Positions 45,229 to 52,272 of a DNA stretch of 64,000 nt are shown here, in pieces. The stretch comes from Bacteroides sp. (GTDB taxonomy: Bacteria > Bacteroidota > Bacteroidia > Bacteroidales > Bacteroidaceae), in the NCBI RefSeq assembly GCF_030151085.1, contig NZ_JASLER010000086.1:1-64000 (forward strand). Reading direction: 5' to 3'. Both the position numbers and the translations under genes were made by a program. Positions within the stretch are counted from its first letter, which is position 1. Every line of letters begins with the position of its first letter. Under the pieces are notes generated by a model. The model saw only the letters and a list, made by a program, of their open reading frames with translations. It was not told the DNA's origin and did no database searches.

Positions 45229-46695
45229 ATGAAAAAACAGATTAGAAACCTCGCCATGCTGTTGCTGGTGGCAATTGCATGGACTGGATGTACAGACGAA
45301 ATCGCAGTAGAGAATAAAACTACCGATACAACGAAAGGCACTACCCTCATTGCCTCAATGGGCGATAATGCTCCCCAAACAAGAATAGACTATACTGATA
45401 ATGGCACCAGTGGCATGGACTTGAAGTGGAGTGCAGGAGATGAGTTTACAGTTTTTTATAAAAGCGGTGGAGCTGTAGGCAACTTTGTGCTGAAATCGGG
45501 AGAAGGTACCACAACAGGAGTGTTTGAAGCCGTAGGTAGCGTGACATTGCATAATGGCTATGAATATATAGCCGTATATCCAGCAATATCCAGTGCTTAT
45601 GTTGCGTCTTACAGTGCTATAAAACGTCCTACTGCCAGTTATATTGCAAACGGAAACAATGACATGACTCAATTGAATGATATGCTACATATAGAAGCCC
45701 CATTTACATATACAAATGGAGCAGAAATAAGTACAAAAATCGCTTTTAAGCATCAATATGCCATGCTCACCATTAAGTTATCGGCTGGTACAATAACCGA
45801 TGTTGTCGGAAAGATATCGATGCATAGCAGCACGAATGATTTCTCAGATGTGCAATTCATCACTACTGTCCCCACTTCGGATATCACAGCCTACACCATG
45901 ATGAAACCTGCCTCCGGAGATCGGGACATCACTTTTGCAGTGACTACCGCCACTGGTAAAGTGTACACACAAACCATCAGTACCAGTAAAGAGTATGTAG
46001 CTGGAAAGCGCTATACTGCAACACTCGATAATCTTACTGAATTGACGGGAGTTGATTTGGCATCCTTTGCAGCCAGTGCCCCAAATGGCGATATCTGGGT
46101 GATTACGGATGCGGATACTCCAACCGCAGACAAGTTTACAAATATAAACAATCAGTTGAAAGCAATCGAAAGTAGCGGTCGTAAAATAGAACTTATATTT
46201 TCCAATATTAAGGCAATACCTGCAAATGCAATGACGATATTGCAAGCATTAGCCTCTGTTAGTTGTCCCCAAGTAACTAGTTTAGGAGCTTATGCCTTCC
46301 ATAACAATACCAATCTTACCTCCGTGTACTTTCCTAACTTAACGAATATATCCTCAAACTCATTGGGAAAAGCATTAACATCTATCTACTTACCCAAGTT
46401 ACCAGTAGTTCCAACACAGGCATTCTCTGGTTGCTCAAATTTAACAACTGTATATTTGCCTAAAGTTACTTCCATAGCTAATACTGCATTCCCTAACTGT
46501 AGTTCTTTAAAATCATTCACCGTAGCTACCGAAGCAACTCTTTCCAGTTTGGGAACAAGTATCTTCGCTGGCTTAACTACTCTTACTAATATTACCGTTA
46601 CAACCAGTGGTGGCACGACAGCAGACAACAGTTGGACTGTAGGTAATCAATCGTATGGTCCATTCAGAAAAGTAAATATTATTAGTGCTCCTTAA
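45229..46695 (+). CDS. Fimbrillin-type lipoprotein with leucine-rich (BspA-like) repeats
   Basis: A 488-residue surface lipoprotein. The lipobox is AWTGC near residue 21. Residues about 35-265 resemble fimbrillin-family N-domains (TLIASMGDNAPQTRIDYTD, DLKWSAGDEFTVFYKSGG, KIAFKHQYAMLTIKL). Residues about 340-470 are LRR_5/BspA-type repeats with the pattern ...L.S..FPNLT.IS..., for example YLPKVTSIANTAFPNCSSLK. This joins a pilus-like module to an adhesion-type repeat module. With the recombinase and inverted repeats upstream it is the likely phase-variable surface product. Confidence 0.85.
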   Translation: MKKQIRNLAMLLLVAIAWTGCTDEIAVENKTTDTTKGTTLIASMGDNAPQTRIDYTDNGTSGMDLKWSAGDEFTVFYKSGGAVGNFVLKSGEGTTTGVFEAVGSVTLHNGYEYIAVYPAISSAYVASYSAIKRPTASYIANGNNDMTQLNDMLHIEAPFTYTNGAEISTKIAFKHQYAMLTIKLSAGTITDVVGKISMHSSTNDFSDVQFITTVPTSDITAYTMMKPASGDRDITFAVTTATGKVYTQTISTSKEYVAGKRYTATLDNLTELTGVDLASFAASAPNGDIWVITDADTPTADKFTNINNQLKAIESSGRKIELIFSNIKAIPANAMTILQALASVSCPQVTSLGAYAFHNNTNLTSVYFPNLTNISSNSLGKALTSIYLPKLPVVPTQAFSGCSNLTTVYLPKVTSIANTAFPNCSSLKSFTVATEATLSSLGTSIFAGLTTLTNITVTTSGGTTADNSWTVGNQSYGPFRKVNIISAP

Positions 46696-46766
46696 TGTAC
46701 TTCTCAGCCAAGGGCGGATGCAAATAATCCATCGGCTATGAGTGTACAAATTAGTATTCCCGAACC

Positions 46767-46841
46767 CAGTTTCTCTTGTCGCCGACAAGACGACCTCGAG
46801 TCAGCGACAAGACCTTCCCGAGTCAGCGACAAGAGAAACTG
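46767..46841. repeat. 22-bp-period GC-rich array E and hairpin
   Basis: The core CGACAAGA recurs at 46783, 46805 and 46827, exactly 22 bp apart; CGAGTCAGCGACAAGA is repeated exactly at 46797 and 46819. The outer ends (46767-46782 and 46826-46841) form a perfect 16-bp inverted repeat. It lies between the lipoprotein and the HU-like gene and may act as a terminator or processing site. Confidence 0.65.
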
Positions 46842-46884
46842 CCTTCGACACATCAAAATAGCAACCTTTTAAAAACTTAGAATT

Positions 46885-47346
46885 ATGCCCTTTTGGAAAA
46901 AGATGCTTAATCAGAAACAAGCGGTTTATTACCCTCGCGCCATCGTGCAGGGCAAACCGGTAGAAACGGAGACCATCGCCAAAGACCTGGCGAAAATCTC
47001 CACAGTAAGTAACTCGGACGTTCAAGCCGTATTGGGCGACATCTCGGGCGTGATGCACACCCGTATGGCGCAAGGCAAGAGCGTACACATTAAAGGATTG
47101 GGATACTTCCGCTATGTGCTCGACACCAAAGGCGTGAAGAATCTCAAAGACTTCAACTTCGAGAAACAGGTGCAAGCCGTGCGCGTAGAGTTTGTGCCCG
47201 AGCGCACCAAACTGAGCAACGGTACCTATACCCGTGCCCTGGTAGATAGCGACACACTGGAATGGATTGAACTCTCTCCCGAAACCGAAGACCAAGATCC
47301 CTCAACAGGTGGTGGCAGTAACCCTGACGATAATCCGTTAGGATAG
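46885..47346 (+). CDS. HU-like DNA-binding protein (Bacteroidetes type)
   Basis: A 153-residue nucleoid-type protein. It begins MPFWKKMLNQKQAVYYPRAI, has the HU/IHF-like dimer helices (about 25-65) and KSVHIKGLGYFRYVL in the beta-arm region. The C-terminus is an acidic, Gly/Ser/Pro-rich tail (SPETEDQDPSTGGGSNPD). Such HU-related proteins are abundant in Bacteroides, often next to surface or mobile gene clusters. It might assist the recombinase by bending DNA, which is only a guess. A strong terminator follows at 47405. Confidence 0.85.
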   Translation: MPFWKKMLNQKQAVYYPRAIVQGKPVETETIAKDLAKISTVSNSDVQAVLGDISGVMHTRMAQGKSVHIKGLGYFRYVLDTKGVKNLKDFNFEKQVQAVRVEFVPERTKLSNGTYTRALVDSDTLEWIELSPETEDQDPSTGGGSNPDDNPLG

Positions 47347-47404
47347 CGCATGACGCAAAGGATACTTTCATCTGAATAGTCAAGTAAACCATAACAATCA
47401 TCTG

Positions 47405-47432
47405 TCCGCCTTTCCCAATAGGGAGAGGCGGA
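47405..47432 (+). terminator. Terminator after the HU-like gene
   Basis: TCCGCCTTTCCC and GGGAGAGGCGGA form a 12-bp stem with one G-U pair and an AATA loop; a run of T follows at 47439-47443. Confidence 0.75.
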
Positions 47433-47545
47433 TTACTGTTTTTATATAGTGGCTATTATTCTTAATTTAACCAGAGTTCAATATAAGAAATGATGTATAA
47501 GCGGTAAAAAAAGGATCAAACTTAGTAAGAAAAAAGCTATATCAG

Positions 47546-47576
47546 TTTCAAGTTATCCGAATATATCCTACCTTTG
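47546..47576 (+). promoter_or_regulatory. Promoter of the Rpn-type nuclease gene
   Basis: TTTC (47546-47549, consensus TTTG), 19-bp spacer, TACCTTTG (47569-47576). Transcript start near 47583 favours ATG 47606 over ATG 47591. Confidence 0.65.
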
Positions 47577-47605
47577 TTGGACTTAAATTAATGAGAGTAA
47601 GAGAT

Positions 47606-48517
47606 ATGGAAGAATTGGAAGACAAATATGTACGTTTCGACTGGGCCATCAAGCGCCTGTTGCGTCAAAAAGCCAATTTTGGTGTACTCGAAGGTTTCCT
47701 CAACGTATTCCTTGACGAGAAAGTAACCATCTTGGAGATACTGGAAAGCGAAGGCAACCAGCTCTCCTCCGATGATAAATTCAACCGCGTGGACATCAAA
47801 GCACGCAATGACAAGGATGAAATCATCATCATTGAGATACAAAATACTCGTGAACTCTACTATCTGGAGCGGATACTTTACGGTGTAGCCAAAGCCATCA
47901 CCGAGCATATCTCGCTGGGCGAGCCTTACTATAAGGTAAAGAAAGTCTATTCTATCAGCGTCCTCTACTTCGACATTGGTCAAGGCACCGACTACCTCTA
48001 TCACGGTCAGAACCACTTCATAGGTGTCCATACAGGAGACCGCTTGCGAGTGAATGTCAAGGAACGCGACGCCATCGTTTCGCGCATGCCTGCCGAGATA
48101 TTCCCCGAGTACGTCCTCATCCGTGTAAACCAGTTCGATGAGGTAGCAGTTACACCGCTCGAAGAGTGGATGAAGTACCTCAAATATGGTACTATTCGCC
48201 CCGACACTACCGCTCCCGGACTGAGCGAAGCACTTGAGAAACTGAAATACTACTCCATGTCCTCCAAAGAAAGACTGGCTTATGACGCTCATGTAGATGC
48301 CATGAAGATTCAGAATGATGTGTTGGATACAGCAAAAATAGAAGGACGAATAGAAGGACGAATGGAAGGACGAATGGAAGGCCTAGCGGAAGGAAAAGCA
48401 GAAGGCAAAGCAGAAGGCAAAGCAGAAATAGCCCGCGTTATGAAATCACGCGGCATATCCCCCGCCGACATTGCCGACATCACAGGACTATCGCCTGAAC
48501 AGATAGCCACTCTGTAA
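47606..48517 (+). CDS. Rpn/PD-(D/E)XK nuclease family protein (putative transposase-like)
   Basis: A 303-residue protein of the recombination-promoting nuclease (Rpn, PDDEXK_2) family. The nuclease core is FNRVDIKARNDKDEIIIIEIQ split around Asp63 and the ExQ pair Glu77/Gln79 (numbered from this start). The C-terminal part has a highly repetitive linker of EGRMEGRMEGLAEGKAEGKAE type, then a helix-turn-helix-like end (ISPADIADITGLSPEQIATL). Family members act on DNA in vitro and promote RecA-independent recombination in E. coli; they are also common selfish or defence-like genes in Bacteroides. The real role here is unknown. Confidence 0.88.
   Translation: MEELEDKYVRFDWAIKRLLRQKANFGVLEGFLNVFLDEKVTILEILESEGNQLSSDDKFNRVDIKARNDKDEIIIIEIQNTRELYYLERILYGVAKAITEHISLGEPYYKVKKVYSISVLYFDIGQGTDYLYHGQNHFIGVHTGDRLRVNVKERDAIVSRMPAEIFPEYVLIRVNQFDEVAVTPLEEWMKYLKYGTIRPDTTAPGLSEALEKLKYYSMSSKERLAYDAHVDAMKIQNDVLDTAKIEGRIEGRMEGRMEGLAEGKAEGKAEGKAEIARVMKSRGISPADIADITGLSPEQIATL
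48341..48424 (+). repeat. Short tandem coding repeats in the nuclease gene
   Basis: A 12-bp unit near GAAGGACGAATG is repeated about three to four times, followed by GCAGAAGGCAAA repeats. It encodes the EGR/EGK linker and could change copy number without a frameshift because the unit is a multiple of three. Confidence 0.7.
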
Positions 48518-48896
48518 ACTACTTCCGAAACTTAAGTAAACTGTGTTATTCCCCTTTATCAGCTAAGCTCTCAATATCGAAAAGATGTTGAGGGCTTTCT
48601 GCTTATAATTCTCATTTGGTTCAAAACGGTACAGACATGAACTAAGTACCCCCCGGCCCCCTAAAGGGGGAGGGGAATAGTTTCAGACCTAATATACTTA
48701 TCTTTAGAATAATGCAACTTGTAGTATCCCCCTTCCCCTTTAGGGGACCGAGGGGTATAACCGTAAAATAATGAGTTATTTATTATATCGAACTCAACTT
48801 ATTTAATTATACTTCCGACAATAAATTAAAACCTTCCGGCTTTAATTTTAAAGAATTTCCCTTACTTTTGTTCTCTATAAACAACTTATTATAACA
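48518..48896. other. Intergenic region with a G/C-rich inverted repeat
   Basis: No gene is seen. A pair of C/G-rich blocks (48648-48680 and 48723-48758) are roughly reverse complements, each centred on CCCCTAAAGGGG. A -7 element TACTTTTG at 48863-48870 probably serves the SDR gene; its -33 is weak. Confidence 0.5.
48648..48758. repeat. CCCCTAAAGGGG inverted repeat pair
   Basis: Each block is itself a palindrome (CCCCCTAAAGGGGG-like) and the two blocks are inverted to each other across about 42 bp. Such blocks look like a REP-type dispersed element rather than a simple terminator; only one copy is present in this window. Confidence 0.5.
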
Positions 48897-49661
48897 ATGG
48901 AAAAGAAAATAGTTCTTATCACAGGTGCCTCCTCCGGCATAGGTGAAGGCTGTGCCCGCAAGTTCGCTATGAACGGCTACCGCCTCATCCTGAATGGTCG
49001 TAATGTAGAGAAGCTGAACTCCGTAAAAAAAGAATTGGAAGAAAATTATCATGCGGATATTTATCTGCTTCCTTTTGATGTTCGTGATCGCGCGGCTGCT
49101 AAAACAGCTTTAGATTCTTTGCCATCCGAATGGAAAAGCATTGATATCCTGATAAACAACGCCGGCCTCGTTATCGGCATGGATAAAGAGCATGAAGGAA
49201 ATCTTGACGAATGGGACGTGGTGATTGATACCGATGTGAAAGCACTTCTATCCATGACTCGCCTGGTAGTGCCCGGTATGGTAGAACGTGGACGTGGTCA
49301 TGTCATCAATATGGGCTCTATTGCCGGAGAGTATGCTTATCCGGGTGGCAGTGTGTACTGTGCCGCTAAAGCTGCCGTTAAAGTGCTTTCTGACGGACTT
49401 CGTATCGACTTGGTTGATACTCCTGTAAGAGTAACGAATATCAAACCCGGACTGGTAGAAACCAACTTCTCTGTAGTACGTTTCCGTGGTGATAAAGATG
49501 CTGCCGATAATGTATATAATGGAATACGTCCGCTCGATGGCGACGATATAGCTGAAGTGGTTTACTTTGCTGCCGCTGTACCGGAACATATCCAAATAGC
49601 CGAAGTATTGGTGATGCCTACCAATCAGGCTACAGGAACGATTACTTATAAAAAGAAATAA
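48897..49661 (+). CDS. Short-chain dehydrogenase/reductase (YdfG-like)
   Basis: A 254-residue NAD(P)-dependent oxidoreductase. Cofactor motif TGASSGIGEG near residue 8, NNAG in ILINNAGLVIG, catalytic Ser in NMGSIAGEYAYPGG and YCAAK (about 153-157). The closest named group is YdfG, the NADP-dependent 3-hydroxy acid/serine dehydrogenase, suggested by VRVTNIKPGLVETNFS. Stand-alone gene, ended by a long hairpin at 49676-49736. Confidence 0.92.
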   Translation: MEKKIVLITGASSGIGEGCARKFAMNGYRLILNGRNVEKLNSVKKELEENYHADIYLLPFDVRDRAAAKTALDSLPSEWKSIDILINNAGLVIGMDKEHEGNLDEWDVVIDTDVKALLSMTRLVVPGMVERGRGHVINMGSIAGEYAYPGGSVYCAAKAAVKVLSDGLRIDLVDTPVRVTNIKPGLVETNFSVVRFRGDKDAADNVYNGIRPLDGDDIAEVVYFAAAVPEHIQIAEVLVMPTNQATGTITYKKK

Positions 49662-49675
49662 ACCACCCCTATCTG

Positions 49676-49736
49676 CTCCGCTATTCCTCCGCTTATGGGT
49701 ACCTGTAAGCGGAGCAGTAGCGGAGGAATAGCGGAG
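49676..49736. terminator. Long hairpin between SDR and regulator genes
   Basis: A perfect 17-bp inverted repeat, CTCCGCTATTCCTCCGC (49676-49692) and its reverse complement (49720-49736), with extra internal pairing (CTTAT/GTAAG). It separates two convergent genes. It lacks a long T-run, so termination efficiency is uncertain. Confidence 0.55.
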
Positions 49737-49763
49737 TTGTGTGTATTATCCGTCCGAAAGAAA

Positions 49764-50765
49764 TTAGTTTAACTGCTGATTCGCATTACTCATTAAATAA
49801 TATCCTTTACCTCTCACAGTAACCAACTGGTATTCGGAATATTCTTTTAATATTTTTCTGATGGCTTTTATATGAGCGTCAATCTTCTCGTTGGCATTAT
49901 CATCTGTTGGCCAAAAGTTCTGCTTGATTACTTCACGATCAACGCAGTTACCTGCATTTTTGTAAAAGATATCCAGCAACATTAAATCGAGCTTCTGAAT
50001 GTTGCATGCCGTTCCGTTAATGTGGAGCTCTTGTTTTTCGAGGTCTATCTCTATCCCTTCGGGGGAGGCGAGCAGGCCTTCTTTATTTATAGACTTCTTC
50101 TTTTTGCCATAATAATAAAAGAATAGCCCGGATATTAAAAGAATAAATCCTGCAAACCACCATGTGGAATTGTTTATATGCTTGATAACTGTGATGAATT
50201 TATAATCTACCCATGCCTGCACCTTGATATTTCCGGTAATGTCTAAGGTATATCGGGGAGAACAGTAGGCAGATGCAGGCACAATAGAGTCGTGGTGACT
50301 GAAGAGTGGGGGATTTGCCGAATAATAGACAACACCTGTTTTACCGATTATTTCATGTTTTGCTAAAAAGCCTTGAAAAAGAGAATCCAGTTCATCTACC
50401 TTTATAGGATATATCTGCGAGAAGATATATTCGTTTATCAAGCGTTTTCCAGTTTCTCCATCCAGACTATCTTTGAGGGTGATAATGGTATTTCCTTTCC
50501 TACTTTTGAATATCACTTTTTTTACTTGACCTTCTGTAGCAGGAGTTATAATGTATCTCATAACGTCGTAGTTCAAAGATTCAGGCTTTGCATACGACAT
50601 ATAGAGCAATCTGTTATTGTAGTTCTTGTTGATAGCTTCCTTGAAAGCATTGTCTATGTCCTGCTTTATCTGTTTTGTCCCATTGTGAAAGGAGATGAAT
50701 AGGGTAAACAGAATAAAGATAATACTGCTGGTTATAATGATGATATGTGTTTTCTTTTCACTCAT
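49764..50765 (-). CDS. Membrane-anchored winged-helix transcription regulator
   Basis: A 333-residue protein. A first helix (about 7-27), an extracytoplasmic domain (about 28-200), a second helix (about 203-223, WWFAGFILLISGLFFYYYG) and a C-terminal OmpR/PhoB-type winged helix (about 240-330: LEKQELHINGTACNIQKLDL, NEKIDAHIKAIRKIL, VRGKGYYLM). It is therefore a one-component membrane sensor like ToxR/CadC, but with the DNA-binding domain at the C-terminus. It is divergent from the thioredoxin-fold gene at 50939, its probable target. TACTTTTG at 50785-50792 (minus) is a likely -7 element. Confidence 0.88.
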   Translation of the reverse strand: MSEKKTHIIIITSSIIFILFTLFISFHNGTKQIKQDIDNAFKEAINKNYNNRLLYMSYAKPESLNYDVMRYIITPATEGQVKKVIFKSRKGNTIITLKDSLDGETGKRLINEYIFSQIYPIKVDELDSLFQGFLAKHEIIGKTGVVYYSANPPLFSHHDSIVPASAYCSPRYTLDITGNIKVQAWVDYKFITVIKHINNSTWWFAGFILLISGLFFYYYGKKKKSINKEGLLASPEGIEIDLEKQELHINGTACNIQKLDLMLLDIFYKNAGNCVDREVIKQNFWPTDDNANEKIDAHIKAIRKILKEYSEYQLVTVRGKGYYLMSNANQQLN

Positions 50766-50784
50766 GTCGTTGTATATTTCCCTG

Positions 50785-50792
50785 CAAAAGTA
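50785..50792 (-). promoter_or_regulatory. -7 element of the membrane regulator gene
   Basis: Minus-strand TACTTTTG matches TAnnTTTG, 20 bp before the start codon at 50765. No -33 TTTG is visible. Confidence 0.4.
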
Positions 50793-50938
50793 AGGATTTT
50801 GTAGAGAAACTACTTTTCGTTATCTGAATTATTCCTGAAAAGCGAGAATTCAGAAAGAGTTCAGGTGAATAATTTGCCTGTATAGGGACTTTTCTACTTG
50901 TTTGCAAGCAGATTTACAAATGTATAAAACTATTTAAT

Positions 50939-52159
50939 ATGAAAACCAAACAACTTGTACTTGTTCCCTTTCTTGTTTTCTTTTTAGCATCCACTGTATT
51001 TGCGGGTGAGGAGAATAAGGAAACTATTATGAAAAATGTATTGAGTAATCTTGAAAAGATTGAAAATGCGAGCTATTGTACTTTTATTCAAGCATGGCAA
51101 CCGGGTGATACTCTCTCTACTGACTATCGTCGGTTGATGCGTGAATACAACAATCCTCAGGACACAACCATCGGAGCCAGCTTTGTGTGGTCTAATGCGG
51201 AAGATAGCACAAAAGTGCAAGGCGCTTATGATGGCACTTATTATGTATCCATGTTTCATGAGCACCGTGGAGCTGTAGTTGATGACTTTAAAAGCCGTAA
51301 TCTTCCCTTCAGACCGTTAACCCCTCCCTTCTTTAATTATGCGAAGAATATTCTCCAGTATGCGTTGACTACTTCAGACAGCATTTCCACCGAATGGGAA
51401 GATATTGCCGATGCTTATCATTTTAAGATGATCATTAATGAAGATAACCAGGTGGAGTTCTTCGGGAAAGCCTATCACATGCCTGATAATCCTTATATCT
51501 ATGGAGATCCCACTTCTATTTATGAATTGTGGATAGACAAAAAGACATTTCTTCCTTATAAAGTACGTCGGGAGATGTCCACTAATACTTCTCAAGAAAC
51601 GTGTTTGAATGTGGAATTGAACAAACTTCCAACCAACTCTATTCAAGCCACAGATTATATTCCTGATGGTTATGAGGTTCGTAAATATGGTGAAAAGCGA
51701 AAGGATAAGTCAACTTCCGCTTTGTTAGGCAAGAAAGCGCCGGATTGGCTGTTGAATGATATGAACGGGAATTCTGTATCACTTGCCGACTTCAAAAGCA
51801 AAGTACTGCTGATGAACTTTACCGGTATCGGTTGCGGCCCTTGTAAAATTGCGATTCCTTTTTTGAATGGTTTGAAAGACCTTTTTTCTATCGAAGATTG
51901 TAGCGTGATATCTATAGAAAGTTGGGGGAATAAGTTGCATTCCTTGCGTGTCTACGCTGATAAAAATCAGATAGAGTATCCATTCCTGGAAGGTAATGAT
52001 ACTATTATCAAAGACTATTTGGAAGGTAATCGCGGTGTTCCTGTTTTCTTTATTCTCGATGAATCCCGTACTATTAAGAAGATAATTCATGGATACAGCC
52101 CTGAAACGACCGGACAAGAGATCATAAAAGCCATCAAAGAAGCATCTCAACCTGATTGA
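50939..52159 (+). CDS. Secreted thioredoxin-fold (TlpA-like) protein
   Basis: A 406-residue exported protein. A signal peptide (1 to about 22, ending STVFAG) is followed by an N-terminal domain of about 240 residues of mostly beta character that I do not recognise by name, then a TlpA/AhpC-type thioredoxin domain (about 265-400) with GKKAPDWLLNDMNG and the redox motif CGPC at about 298-301. It probably acts in the periplasm or on the surface as a thiol reductase. It is divergent from a membrane-anchored regulator, suggesting an envelope-redox response pair (inference). Confidence 0.85.
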   Translation: MKTKQLVLVPFLVFFLASTVFAGEENKETIMKNVLSNLEKIENASYCTFIQAWQPGDTLSTDYRRLMREYNNPQDTTIGASFVWSNAEDSTKVQGAYDGTYYVSMFHEHRGAVVDDFKSRNLPFRPLTPPFFNYAKNILQYALTTSDSISTEWEDIADAYHFKMIINEDNQVEFFGKAYHMPDNPYIYGDPTSIYELWIDKKTFLPYKVRREMSTNTSQETCLNVELNKLPTNSIQATDYIPDGYEVRKYGEKRKDKSTSALLGKKAPDWLLNDMNGNSVSLADFKSKVLLMNFTGIGCGPCKIAIPFLNGLKDLFSIEDCSVISIESWGNKLHSLRVYADKNQIEYPFLEGNDTIIKDYLEGNRGVPVFFILDESRTIKKIIHGYSPETTGQEIIKAIKEASQPD

Positions 52160-52224
52160 GTCTATTTTATTCGCTTGTATCGGAATATGATAAAATGATA
52201 CTGTTTTATTTTTAAAGATTCTCT

Positions 52225-52232
52225 TATTTTTG
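52225..52232 (+). promoter_or_regulatory. -7 element of the alpha-galactosidase gene
   Basis: TATTTTTG matches TAnnTTTG, 41 bp before the start codon. The -33 region (GTTTTATT) is weak. Confidence 0.45.
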
Positions 52233-52272
52233 TAGCAGATTAATGAATAGTAGAATCTAAACAAAGAAAAAC

